Assembly (NCBI GenBank): GCA_015493425.1
Contig: WGDG01000089.1
Span: 1 to 15,688 of the forward strand
Length of the DNA stretch: 15,688 nt
Reading direction: 5' to 3'
Origin: Sulfurovum sp.
Lineage (GTDB): Bacteria > Campylobacterota > Campylobacteria > Campylobacterales > Sulfurovaceae
In this document: positions 5,796-13,780 of the stretch, piece by piece
Numbering within the stretch: position 1 is the stretch's first letter
How the letters are laid out: each line of letters starts with the position of its first letter
The notes under the pieces: model-generated
What the model was told of the DNA's origin: nothing
Database searches by the model: none
Seen by the model: only the letters and a program-made list of their open reading frames with translations
Translations under genes and position numbers: made by a program

Positions 5796-6869
5796 TTATC
5801 TGCTCGCATAGTTGGCAATAATATCGCCCATCTCTGCACAGCTGACAATCTCCTTGGCATCAAAATCACCGATATCGCCGGTTCGATAACCTTCGGCAAG
5901 TGCTTTTTTAATCGCTTCATCAATTCTGTCAGCGGCTTCCTGCTCATTGAGCGCGTAACGCAGCATCATACTCGCACTGGCGATAGTCGCTATGGGGTTT
6001 GCAATTCCCTGTCCGGCAATGTCAGGAGCGGAACCGTGGATCGGTTCAAACAGCCCTACCCCTTTTCCCGTACTGGCACTTGGCAGCAGCCCGATGGAGC
6101 CGCTGAGCATACTTGCCGCATCCGAGAGGATATCGCCAAAAATATTCCCTGTTAAAATAACGTCAAACTGTTTAGGATCACGGATCAGCTGCATCGCGGC
6201 ATTATCCACATACATATGGCTCAGTTCCACTTCAGGGTAGTCTTTGGCGACCTCTTCAACGATTTCACGCCAGAACTGGCTGACTTCAAGCACATTGGCT
6301 TTGTCGACAGAACAAACACGCTTGTCACGTTTCATGGCAATATCAAATGCCACTACGGCGATACGTCTGACCTCTTCACGGGTATAAATCATGGTGTTGA
6401 ACGCTTTATCTTCATGCAGTTCCCGAGGCTGACCGAAATAGATACCGCCGGTAAGTTCACGTACCACCATAATATCCACACCCTGAATTACCGAAGGCTT
6501 CAGGCTGGAAGCGTTAATAAGTTCATCATACACCGTTGCAGGTCTGAGATTGGCAAAAGTTCCCATCTCTTTACGCAGACCGAGCAGTCCGGTTTCAGGT
6601 CTGAGATGACGTTCCAGATTGTCCCACTTCGGGCCGCCTATCGCACCGAAAAGAACGGCATCACACTTTTTGACACCCTGGATGGTCTCTTCGGGAAGCG
6701 GTACACCGGTAGCGTCAATTGCCGCACCGCCAAGCAGAAACTCTTCATACTTGAGGTTAAACCCCTGTGCCACAGAAACAGCATCGAGTACTTTGAGTGC
6801 TTCATCGACAATCTCCGGCCCGATGCCGTCCCCTTTGATCACACCTATTCTATAGTTTCTTGTACTCAT
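5796..6869 (-). CDS. leuB: 3-isopropylmalate dehydrogenase
   Basis: This 357-residue NAD-dependent enzyme oxidises and decarboxylates 3-isopropylmalate to 4-methyl-2-oxopentanoate, the last dedicated step before leucine transamination. Substrate and metal residues of the beta-decarboxylating dehydrogenase family are present: LRPETGLLGLRKEMGTFANLRP with Arg99 and Arg109, Arg137 in RELTGGIYFG, Lys190 in SVDKANVLEVS, Asp222 in YVDNAAMQL, and Asp246/Asp250 in GDILSD. The NAD site is GSAPDIAGQGIANP (279-292). The length is normal. Its ATG overlaps the leuD stop as ATGA, so translation is probably coupled, and a hairpin terminator follows it. leuA and leuC are not in the window. Confidence 0.96.
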   Translation of the reverse strand: MSTRNYRIGVIKGDGIGPEIVDEALKVLDAVSVAQGFNLKYEEFLLGGAAIDATGVPLPEETIQGVKKCDAVLFGAIGGPKWDNLERHLRPETGLLGLRKEMGTFANLRPATVYDELINASSLKPSVIQGVDIMVVRELTGGIYFGQPRELHEDKAFNTMIYTREEVRRIAVVAFDIAMKRDKRVCSVDKANVLEVSQFWREIVEEVAKDYPEVELSHMYVDNAAMQLIRDPKQFDVILTGNIFGDILSDAASMLSGSIGLLPSASTGKGVGLFEPIHGSAPDIAGQGIANPIATIASASMMLRYALNEQEAADRIDEAIKKALAEGYRTGDIGDFDAKEIVSCAEMGDIIANYASR

Positions 6870-7363
6870 TGGGCTGCTCCTTGTTCAATCTCTTTTTTGG
6901 CAAAGTTGATCAACCCGCCTGCATCAACCAATTCCTGCATAAATTCGGGAATGGGTGTGAACTTATAGGTCTTTGACTGCGTAACGTTGATAATCTCGCC
7001 GTTATCCATATTGATACGCACGGTATCACCTTCGTTGATCTCGTCAGCCTCTTTAAGTTCAAAGATAGGCAGTCCCATATTGAACGCGTTGCGGTAGAAG
7101 ATACGCGCGAATGACGGTGCGATAACGGCATTGATACCCGCCGCCTTGAGTGCTATTGGTGCATGCTCACGACTTGAACCGCAGCCGAAATTCTCGCCTG
7201 CGACAATGATGTCACCCTCTTTCATTTTAGAGACAAAATCCGGGTCGGCATCCTCCATAACATGTTTGGCCAGTTCACTGGGTTCGCTTGTATTCAAATA
7301 ACGCGCGGCAATAATGAGGTCGGTATCGATATTGTCACCGAATTTCCAGACTTTTCCTTGCAA
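6866..7363 (-). CDS. leuD: 3-isopropylmalate dehydratase small subunit
   Basis: This 165-residue swivel-domain subunit pairs with LeuC (not present here) to isomerise 2-isopropylmalate to 3-isopropylmalate. The signature GENFGCGSSREHAP (56-69) and the N-terminal KFGDNIDTDLI are clear. The length is that of the short LeuD/HacB type (about 160-170), not the roughly 200 residues of E. coli LeuD. The start is TTG at 7361-7363, six bases after AAAGGA; no ATG lies near the conserved N terminus. It is first in a leuD-leuB operon whose promoter faces that of rpoD. Confidence 0.94.
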   Translation of the reverse strand: MQGKVWKFGDNIDTDLIIAARYLNTSEPSELAKHVMEDADPDFVSKMKEGDIIVAGENFGCGSSREHAPIALKAAGINAVIAPSFARIFYRNAFNMGLPIFELKEADEINEGDTVRINMDNGEIINVTQSKTYKFTPIPEFMQELVDAGGLINFAKKEIEQGAAQ

Positions 7364-7407
7364 AGTAGATCCTTTACGCTCCGGGTTAGACCGGAAAAAT
7401 TTTCGCG

Positions 7408-7413
7408 ATTATA
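7408..7413 (-). promoter_or_regulatory. -10 box of leuDB
   Basis: TATAAT on the minus strand in the context GGCTATAATCGCG, about 45 bases before the TTG start, with an A/T-rich stretch upstream. It is divergent from the rpoD promoter 53 bases away. Confidence 0.6.
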
Positions 7414-7466
7414 GCCAAAAAATCGAAAATTGCCAAATTGAACCTCCAAAACAAAGAAAATTTCGG

Positions 7467-7472
7467 TATAAT
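7467..7472 (+). promoter_or_regulatory. -10 box of rpoD
   Basis: TATAAT in the context TCGGTATAATCC, 52 bases before the rpoD ATG. A TTGAAC at 7438-7443 is too far away (23 bp) to be a normal -35. Confidence 0.6.
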
Positions 7473-7524
7473 CCACCTTTATCATATCTTAAAGAGATTT
7501 CTCTCACACATCAAAAGGGTTTCA

Positions 7525-9381
7525 ATGGCAGCAAAAGACACAACAAAAAATATCGAAGCGTTATTCAAATCCAAGAAAAAAGGTGATGTGGTCACCTTTG
7601 AAAACATTGCCAAGGAGTTCAACAAGGCTCCCACACTGGCACAGGCCAAAAAGATCCACAAACTTGCCGAAGACAATAAAGTGCAGATTATTTCTGCTTC
7701 CGAATATGCCAAACACCTGACCGATAAAGAGAGCAAGCGCCGTGAAGAGGCACGCAGACGTGCAGCTGACGGTGAAATTGAGGATGAGTTCGATCTTAAC
7801 AAAGAAAAAGAACTGCTCGAATGGAGCCGTTCCGACTCACCTGTCCGTATGTATCTGCGTGAAATGGGTAAAATTCCTCTGCTTACCAAAGAAGAAGAGG
7901 TTGAATTAAGCAAGCAGATCGAAGAAGGTGAAGAGATCATTATCGATGCTATCTGTTCGGTTCCCTACCTCATCGACTACATCCTCAACTATAAGGAACC
8001 GCTGCTCAACCGTGAAAGACGGGTCAAAGAACTCTTCAAAAGTTTTGAAGATGAAAAAAGTGACAGCGATGACAAAGAAGATGCAGATGAGAGCGATGGA
8101 GAGGCCGGCGAGAGTAAAACACCCAAAAATGACAAACGTGTCAAACAGGTTATCGAGAGCTTCAAACGCTTGGAAAAGGCCAAAAAAGAGTGGATGAAAG
8201 CCCGGGAAGGACTCGATGATGTCATTAAAAATGAGACAGACCCGGTCAAAGTGATCCATGAACGTCTTAAAATCGCATACAAAAAAGAGCAGCTAAAAGC
8301 AGCTCTGCTTGACCTTGGGCCAACATCCAAACTCATCAACGAGCTGGTCAAAGCAATGGAAACTGCCCTCAAAAGTGATGACAGTTTTGAAAAAGAACTC
8401 AAGCGTCTCGAGTACAAACTGCCGCTCTTTAATGACCAGCTGCGTGAAAACCACCAGAAAATCCTCGATAATATCATCAATATGGACAAAGAGGATATCA
8501 TCGATGCCGTACCCGAGACAACGATGGTCAGCACCTATGTGGAAATCAAAAAACTCTTCGAGACCAGAGAAGCGAGTAAAGGCGGCTTTGACCTGAGCGA
8601 AGAGAAGCTTCAGGAGATCCTCAACCAGATACGTCAAGGTAAAGCAAAAAGTGAAAAAGCCAAAACCCGTATGGCAAAGTCCAACCTGCGTCTGGTCGTC
8701 TCCATTGCCAAACGCTACACCAACCGCGGTCTGCCGTTCCTTGACCTGATCCAGGAGGGCAACATCGGTCTGATGAAAGCAGTTGACAAGTTCGAGTATG
8801 AAAAGGGGTACAAGTTCTCTACCTACGCGACATGGTGGATCCGTCAGGCGATCAGCCGTGCCATCGCCGATCAGGCACGTACCATCCGTATCCCAATCCA
8901 CATGATCGAGACGATCAACCGCATCAACAAGATCATCCGTAAACACCTTCAGGAGACAGGCAAAGAACCAGATCTCGATACAATCGCCAAAGAGGTCGGA
9001 CTCTCGGTAGACAAAGTTAAAAATGTCATCAAGATCACCAAAGAGCCGGTCTCACTCGAAACTCCTGTAGGTGATGAAGATGACGGAAGATTCGGTGACT
9101 TCATCGAAGACAAGACCACCCTCAGCCCCACCGATGTCGTACTCAAAGACGACCTCAACAACCAGATCGACGAAGTACTCGACCAACTCAACGAAAGAGA
9201 GAAAGCGGTCATCCGTATGCGTTTTGGTCTGCTTGAAGATGAAAGCGACCGTACCCTCGAAGAGATCGGGAAGGAACTTAATGTCACCCGTGAGCGTGTA
9301 AGACAGATAGAGTCATCTGCTATCAAAAAACTCAAACACCCAAAAGTGGGAAGAAAACTCAAGAACTACATTGAGGAGTAA
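7525..9381 (+). CDS. rpoD: RNA polymerase primary sigma factor (sigma-70)
   Basis: This 618-residue sigma factor directs RNA polymerase to housekeeping promoters. In order: an N-terminal region-1.1-like segment; region 1.2 (about 104-136, SPVRMYLREMGKIPLLTKEE); a non-conserved spacer with a strongly acidic run (about 175-197); region 2 (about 378-449), with NLRLVVSIAKRYTNRG, DLIQEGNIGLMKAVDKFEY and TYATWWIRQAI for core binding and -10 recognition; region 3 (about 453-536); and region 4 (about 546-611), whose helix-turn-helix TLEEIGKELNVTRERVRQIE (577-596) reads the -35. The frame is open from a TTG at 7438, but the ATG at 7525 follows AAAAGGG by five bases and the upstream residues do not look like sigma. 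It is monocistronic and convergent with the biotin carboxylase gene. Confidence 0.97.
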   Translation: MAAKDTTKNIEALFKSKKKGDVVTFENIAKEFNKAPTLAQAKKIHKLAEDNKVQIISASEYAKHLTDKESKRREEARRRAADGEIEDEFDLNKEKELLEWSRSDSPVRMYLREMGKIPLLTKEEEVELSKQIEEGEEIIIDAICSVPYLIDYILNYKEPLLNRERRVKELFKSFEDEKSDSDDKEDADESDGEAGESKTPKNDKRVKQVIESFKRLEKAKKEWMKAREGLDDVIKNETDPVKVIHERLKIAYKKEQLKAALLDLGPTSKLINELVKAMETALKSDDSFEKELKRLEYKLPLFNDQLRENHQKILDNIINMDKEDIIDAVPETTMVSTYVEIKKLFETREASKGGFDLSEEKLQEILNQIRQGKAKSEKAKTRMAKSNLRLVVSIAKRYTNRGLPFLDLIQEGNIGLMKAVDKFEYEKGYKFSTYATWWIRQAISRAIADQARTIRIPIHMIETINRINKIIRKHLQETGKEPDLDTIAKEVGLSVDKVKNVIKITKEPVSLETPVGDEDDGRFGDFIEDKTTLSPTDVVLKDDLNNQIDEVLDQLNEREKAVIRMRFGLLEDESDRTLEEIGKELNVTRERVRQIESSAIKKLKHPKVGRKLKNYIEE

Positions 9382-9394
9382 GGCACACTGCCTT
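9380..9394. terminator. Weak hairpin between convergent rpoD and the biotin carboxylase gene
   Basis: AAGGCA (9380-9385) and TGCCTT (9389-9394) form a 6-bp stem with a 3-nt loop starting at the rpoD stop. The sequence after it is pyrimidine-rich but not a T-run, so intrinsic termination is only a possibility. Confidence 0.25.
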
Positions 9395-9402
9395 CTCTCC
9401 CG

Positions 9403-10866
9403 CTACAGCATATCTCCCTTTATCGTCATCAATCCTTTCTGTATCAAACGTGACATAAATGAAGTCGTATCCTCTCCTTTTGTCGGGGCAATGGTACTCA
9501 GCAATGCAAACTCATCGGCGAATCTGTCAAGAAAGGCTGTGGTAAATTTACCCTCTTTGAACTCAGTGTCTTCTACAATCGCCCTGTGCAAAGGCAAATT
9601 TGTTTTAATACCTTCTATATAGTATTCATCCAAAGCCCTTTTTGCTTTGTGAATAACACCATCCCAATCAAGCGCCCAGACAATCAGTTTTGCAACCATG
9701 GAGTCATAGTGCGGCGGAATGGCATAGCCGCCGTAAATACCTGTATCCAGTCTGACACCGGGACCACCCGGCGTCAAATATTCACCTATCGTACCAAAGG
9801 ATGGCATAAACTCTTTTTGCGGATCTTCCGCATTGATACGAAACTCGATGGCATATCCTCTAAACTGGATCTCTTCCTGCAAGAAATGCAGTTTGTCTCC
9901 TTCCGCAATCTGAATCATACGCTGAATAAGATCCACCCCTGTAATAGTTTCAGTTACAGGATGTTCTACCTGAATACGCGTATTCATTTCAATGAAGTAG
10001 ATAGTATCGTCCTCATCAACAAGAAATTCCAGTGTACCCACACTCTCATACCCAAGGCGGTAGATCGCTTTCTGAGCGATGCGGTAAAGCTCTTTTCGTG
10101 TGGCGGGATTGAGGCGTGGGGAAGGAGATATTTCAATAACTTTTTGATGGCGTCTTTGGATAGAACAGTCACGCTCACCAAGATGCACGACATTGCCATA
10201 CTTGTCCGCAATGATCTGCACTTCAATATGGCGCGGATTTTTAATGAACTTCTCCACAAAAAGATCACCATTTCCAAAATATTTTTCCGCTTCAGACTTT
10301 GCCGCCTCAAATGCAGAAGCAAACCCTTTGCGCTCTTCGACAATACGCATACCGCGTCCGCCACCGCCAAATGCTGCCTTGATGATAACCGGATAACCGA
10401 TATTTTCAGCTATTTCACGGGCTTCTTCCACACTTTGAACCGGACTGGTTGTCCCTTCAATGACCGGTACACCTATCTCTTTCATCTTCTCTTTGGAAGC
10501 GATCTTGTCACCAAACAGAGCAATATGCTCCGGGCTTGGCCCAACAAAAATAATGCCTCTTTTTTCACAGGCTCTTGCAAATTCCGCACTCTCCGAGAGA
10601 AAACCGTATCCGGGATGAATCGCGTCACATCGGTTGGCTTTTGCCAAGTCGATAATATTTTCATAGTCCAGATAGACTTGAACAGGATGCCCTTTCATTT
10701 CTATGGTTTGATCGGCTTTTTTAACCCAGACACCATTTTTATCCACTTCGGAGTGCACGACAACACTTGTAATGTCAAGTTCTTTACAGGCGCGGATGAT
10801 ACGCAGTGCAATCTCGCCACGATTGGCAATCAGTAATTTATTGATCTTTCTTTTGACTATTTTCAT
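9403..10866 (-). CDS. Biotin carboxylase subunit (AccC/PycA/CfiB family)
   Basis: This 487-residue ATP-grasp enzyme carboxylates the biotin of a carrier protein with bicarbonate and ATP. The N-terminal KLLIANRGEIALRIIRACKEL, the glycine-rich lid AAFGGGGRGM (164-173), ERDCSIQRRHQK (231-242) and the catalytic EMNTRIQVEHPVTE (293-306) are all intact. It is longer than typical AccC (about 450), with about 35 extra C-terminal residues. No biotin carrier or carboxyltransferase gene is adjacent. A role in a two-subunit pyruvate or 2-oxoglutarate carboxylase (PycA/CfiB type) is as plausible as acetyl-CoA carboxylase. Three ATGs stand in a row (10872, 10869, 10866); the last has AAGGA at the best spacing of six bases. 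The predicted mRNA leader is very short. Confidence 0.9.
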   Translation of the reverse strand: MKIVKRKINKLLIANRGEIALRIIRACKELDITSVVVHSEVDKNGVWVKKADQTIEMKGHPVQVYLDYENIIDLAKANRCDAIHPGYGFLSESAEFARACEKRGIIFVGPSPEHIALFGDKIASKEKMKEIGVPVIEGTTSPVQSVEEAREIAENIGYPVIIKAAFGGGGRGMRIVEERKGFASAFEAAKSEAEKYFGNGDLFVEKFIKNPRHIEVQIIADKYGNVVHLGERDCSIQRRHQKVIEISPSPRLNPATRKELYRIAQKAIYRLGYESVGTLEFLVDEDDTIYFIEMNTRIQVEHPVTETITGVDLIQRMIQIAEGDKLHFLQEEIQFRGYAIEFRINAEDPQKEFMPSFGTIGEYLTPGGPGVRLDTGIYGGYAIPPHYDSMVAKLIVWALDWDGVIHKAKRALDEYYIEGIKTNLPLHRAIVEDTEFKEGKFTTAFLDRFADEFALLSTIAPTKGEDTTSFMSRLIQKGLMTIKGDML

Positions 10867-10886
10867 CATCATTCCTTTTTGAGCGC

Positions 10887-10892
10887 ATTATA
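10887..10892 (-). promoter_or_regulatory. -10 box of the biotin carboxylase gene
   Basis: TATAAT on the minus strand in the context AGTATAATGCGC. Transcription would start near 10880, only about 14 bases before the chosen ATG, so the leader is little more than the AAAAAGGA ribosome site. Confidence 0.6.
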
Positions 10893-10950
10893 CTCCCTAT
10901 CCTCTCTTCATTGCTACACTGTAATTGTTCTAAAAATTATCCTTTTTTGT

Positions 10951-10956
10951 TATAAT
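10951..10956 (+). promoter_or_regulatory. -10 box of the AraC-type gene, leaderless layout
   Basis: TATAAT ends seven bases before the ATG at 10964, so transcription should begin at or within a base or two of the start codon. The intervening bases are A/T only and contain no ribosome binding site. Confidence 0.55.
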
Positions 10957-10963
10957 TATATTT

Positions 10964-11818
10964 ATGAAAAAAGAAACCTATTGGAAACATATACGTATTG
11001 CCAACGACTTAATGTACTACATCTACACAAATATCGACACCCCCATCAATATTGATGAAATGGCTGAGACATTTGGTATCGATAAATTTTACCTTCACAA
11101 AATATTCAAAAATATTTTTGGAAGGAATATCTATGAGAGTATCAAAGCCATTCGCCTCCAAAAGGCATCCAACCTGTTAATAACCAACCGGCAATCCACT
11201 ATCAGCAAAATTGCTGCCGCATGCGGTTACAGTTCACAGACCTCTTTCATCCGTACATTCAAAGCACGCTTTGGTATGACTCCCAAGGCCTGGAAGAACG
11301 GAGGCTATCTTCAATATTCAGACAAACTACTTGAGAGTATCCAGAGCAGTAAACTTTCTTTTACAGAACCGGCTATCGTCAAACAGCCCTCTATTGAAGC
11401 CTTCTATCTCCGGGACAATGGCTACGGCGCCCATATTAAGCACTCATGGCAAAAACTTCAGACACTTATCTATACACTTGAACCAGAAAGCTATACCCTT
11501 ATCTCCCTCTTTCATGATAACCCGGCTATTACCCGACTCGATGCCTGTCAACACGTATCTGCCATTCACCTGGATGCAAAAAGATCAGAGGTCAATCTAC
11601 CTAAATTCAAAATTGCCGGCGGTGTTTACGCCAAATTTAAGGTCAAAGGGGAACGTGAAGATCTTCTGCACTTTATTCGATGGGTCTTTCATACTTGGCT
11701 GCCGAAAAGCGGCTATGAAACCACAACCAAACCGCCCTATGCCATCTACCGTACCAACCACCACCTCAGCGATGACGGCCGTTTCGATATGGACTTCTAT
11801 CTTTCGATAACATTGTAA
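10964..11818 (+). CDS. AraC-family regulator with GyrI-like ligand domain
   Basis: This is a 284-residue transcription factor with its DNA-binding part first. Two helix-turn-helix units of the AraC/XylS type lie at about 28-50 (NIDEMAETFGIDKFYLHKIF) and 78-100 (TISKIAAACGYSSQTSFIRTF), the latter including the usual GYSSQTSFIRTFK and the following FGMTPKAW. Residues about 130-284 resemble a GyrI/SoxS-effector-like binding domain, the same order as in Rob. Proteins of this build often sense small hydrophobic molecules and control efflux pumps. It stands just upstream of the CinA-N-like and MFS genes, which makes the exporter a natural candidate target. No operator was recognised. The start codon has no ribosome site; see the -10 box seven bases upstream. 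Confidence 0.88.
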   Translation: MKKETYWKHIRIANDLMYYIYTNIDTPINIDEMAETFGIDKFYLHKIFKNIFGRNIYESIKAIRLQKASNLLITNRQSTISKIAAACGYSSQTSFIRTFKARFGMTPKAWKNGGYLQYSDKLLESIQSSKLSFTEPAIVKQPSIEAFYLRDNGYGAHIKHSWQKLQTLIYTLEPESYTLISLFHDNPAITRLDACQHVSAIHLDAKRSEVNLPKFKIAGGVYAKFKVKGEREDLLHFIRWVFHTWLPKSGYETTTKPPYAIYRTNHHLSDDGRFDMDFYLSITL

Positions 11819-11822
11819 CTGC

Positions 11823-11828
11823 TATAAT
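11823..11828 (+). promoter_or_regulatory. -10 box of the CinA-N-like gene, leaderless layout
   Basis: TATAAT begins five bases after the regulator's stop codon and ends seven bases before the ATG at 11836, with no ribosome site between. The spacing is identical to that of the upstream regulator gene. Confidence 0.5.
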
Positions 11829-11835
11829 ACACTTT

Positions 11836-12585
11836 ATGAAAACACCTTCCTTTTTTGCCCTTATTATCGGTACCGAGATCCTCAACCAACGACGCAAGGA
11901 TGCGCACTTCTCTTTCGTTGCAAATGCCCTTGCCAAAAAGGGACACACCCTCTCAGGTTCGTTCGTCATCAAAGATGACCCTGCCTTCATTGTACAGACG
12001 TTAAAATTCATCGCATCCCAGCCAAACCCGGTGCTCTTCAGTTTTGGAGGCATTGGCTCCACACCCGATGACCATACCCGAAAGTGTGCCGCCATTGCAC
12101 TGCGTGACGGAAACCTCTACGAACACCCCGAAGCCAAAAAGATTATAAAAGAGAAACTTGGCAAAGACGCCTACCCCCATCCTATCAAAATGGCGCAGCT
12201 TCCTAAAGGAGCAAAGCTGCTGGAAAACCCGATAAACCAAATGCCCGCCTTTTACCTTGATGAACGCTATTTCTTCATGCCCGGATTTCCGGAGATGAGC
12301 CATCCTATGGTAGAATATGTACTGGAAAATATCATTCCGCAAGGCGCACCTACCTACCGTTTTACACTGACTGCCTCCTGTAAGGAAAACCTTTTTATCG
12401 AACTAATGGAACAAGCGCCCAAAGGGGTAGAGATCTCTTCTCTGCCAAAACTATACGACAACGGCTGGCGCGTAACACTCTCTGTCGCCTCCAAAGATGA
12501 AGCGCTGGCAAAAACGACATTTGAAAAGTTCGTCGCACTGCTTGAGAGCAACAATATCCCCTACACGCTAAATGACGAAACCTGA
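11836..12585 (+). CDS. CinA N-terminal-like / molybdopterin-binding fold protein
   Basis: This 249-residue protein has the MoCF_biosynth fold found in MoaB, MogA and the N-terminal half of CinA. Diagnostic pieces are IGTEIL (11-16) and FSFGGIGSTPDDHTRKC (68-84), equivalent to the TGGLGPTPDD motif of CinA, and FFMPGFPEMSHPM, equivalent to its LPGVPSEM. It lacks the C-terminal nicotinamide-nucleotide amidase domain of full CinA. CinA-type domains act as ADP-ribose/NAD-linked pyrophosphatases in some bacteria, while others bind molybdopterin; the sequence does not decide between these. The stop overlaps the MFS start by one base (TGATG), so the two are probably translated together. Confidence 0.85.
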   Translation: MKTPSFFALIIGTEILNQRRKDAHFSFVANALAKKGHTLSGSFVIKDDPAFIVQTLKFIASQPNPVLFSFGGIGSTPDDHTRKCAAIALRDGNLYEHPEAKKIIKEKLGKDAYPHPIKMAQLPKGAKLLENPINQMPAFYLDERYFFMPGFPEMSHPMVEYVLENIIPQGAPTYRFTLTASCKENLFIELMEQAPKGVEISSLPKLYDNGWRVTLSVASKDEALAKTTFEKFVALLESNNIPYTLNDET

Positions 12586-13772
12586 TGTCCCGCTACATTA
12601 AAACCCTCAGCCACCCTGTCGTTGCACGTCTTTCACTGATACAGCTTATCAGCTACTTCGGTACCTGGTTCTCGCAGGTAGCTATCTTCTCCCTGCTTGT
12701 CGAACTGGGTGCCAAACCGCTTGTCATTTCGATGACCGCTGCAATGGCGATGCTGCCTGCAGTGGTACTCGCACCTGTTATCGGCATAGCTGTAGACCGC
12801 ATCCCATTCAAAAAGCTGATGGCAACACTGTTGGCAATAGAGATTGCCGCCACACTGGGCTTCATGTTCATCAATTCGCTCTCACTTGTCTGGCTTTTGA
12901 TGGGGCTGATCTTCATCCGTTCGGCAGCATCGAGTATGCTCTTCAGTGCGGAGATGACCCTCTTTCCAAAGATCATCGAAGGGGAGATGCTTAAAAACAC
13001 CAATGAGATTCATTCTATTATCTGGTCATTCACCTACGCAGCAGGAATGGCTGTTGGCGGCATAATTACCTACCACTTCGGCTACCGTGCCGCCTTTATA
13101 ACGGATGCCTCCCTCTATACTATAGCACTCATTATTTTGATGGGACTAAAACTGGCACTAAACCTCCCCGAACAGACGCACTCCCACTGGCAAATGTTCA
13201 TCAATGGCTTTGCCTACCTCAAGTCACGCAAAAAACTGATACACCTCATTCTGCTGCACGCAGCACTGGGACTAACCAGCTTCGATGCACTCGTCACGCT
13301 GCTTGCAGACTACGAATACAAAACCCTCATTGCCGTACCCCTTGCCATCGGATGGATCAATGCTGTACGTGCCATGGCCCTGATGATAGGGCCTTTTTTC
13401 ATCGGGCGGTGGATTCATAACCGTAACCTGCACTACTTCTTGATTCTCGAAGGCATTGCTATCATTATCTGGAGTCTGCTACAGCACAATTTCTACTGGT
13501 CACTCATTGCCCTCTTTGGCGTAGGTTTCTTCACCTCTACCCTCTGGTCACAAACCTACCTGATGCTACAGCAGGAAACGGACAAAGCCTTTATGGGACG
13601 TATTATTTCCTACAACGATATGTTCTTTATGCTCTCCAACATCGTTACTGCACTATTTATCGGCTACGCTTTTGAGTGGGGTCTTTCATTGCGTGCTATT
13701 ACAGGGACACTGGGTATCGGATTTTTGATCACAGCCATCTATTATCTTTGGATCAAAAAAAAGTATTTATAA
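12585..13772 (+). CDS. MFS transporter, putative exporter (MFS_3/EntS-like)
   Basis: This is a 395-residue integral inner-membrane protein, with about ten to twelve hydrophobic helices and short basic loops. The first loop, between helices 2 and 3, holds PVIGIAVDRIPFKKLM, the MFS motif A in the form D-R-x-P-x-K. The pattern (LISYFGTWFSQVAIFSLL, then AMLPAVVLAPVIG) resembles the MFS_3 group that includes the enterobactin exporter EntS and macrolide exporters. It is therefore a probable proton-driven exporter of a small molecule, substrate unknown. It overlaps the CinA-N-like gene by one base and follows an AraC/GyrI regulator, so it may be induced by its own substrate. No second promoter was seen. 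It ends 8 bp from the convergent YtfJ-like gene. Confidence 0.87.
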   Translation: MSRYIKTLSHPVVARLSLIQLISYFGTWFSQVAIFSLLVELGAKPLVISMTAAMAMLPAVVLAPVIGIAVDRIPFKKLMATLLAIEIAATLGFMFINSLSLVWLLMGLIFIRSAASSMLFSAEMTLFPKIIEGEMLKNTNEIHSIIWSFTYAAGMAVGGIITYHFGYRAAFITDASLYTIALIILMGLKLALNLPEQTHSHWQMFINGFAYLKSRKKLIHLILLHAALGLTSFDALVTLLADYEYKTLIAVPLAIGWINAVRAMALMIGPFFIGRWIHNRNLHYFLILEGIAIIIWSLLQHNFYWSLIALFGVGFFTSTLWSQTYLMLQQETDKAFMGRIISYNDMFFMLSNIVTALFIGYAFEWGLSLRAITGTLGIGFLITAIYYLWIKKKYL

Positions 13773-13780
13773 AATGAATG

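Noticed and set aside
7438..7443. TTGAAC as the -35 of rpoD
   Set aside because: Spacing to the -10 is 23 bp, outside the sigma-70 range.
7438..7524. Upstream TTG start extending RpoD by 29 residues
   Set aside because: It would place the -10 box inside the coding region, and the ATG at 7525 has AAAAGGG at proper spacing.
9586..10836. 416-codon open frame on the plus strand opposite the biotin carboxylase gene
   Set aside because: Shadow of a clear enzyme gene; residue composition and lack of motifs do not suggest a protein.
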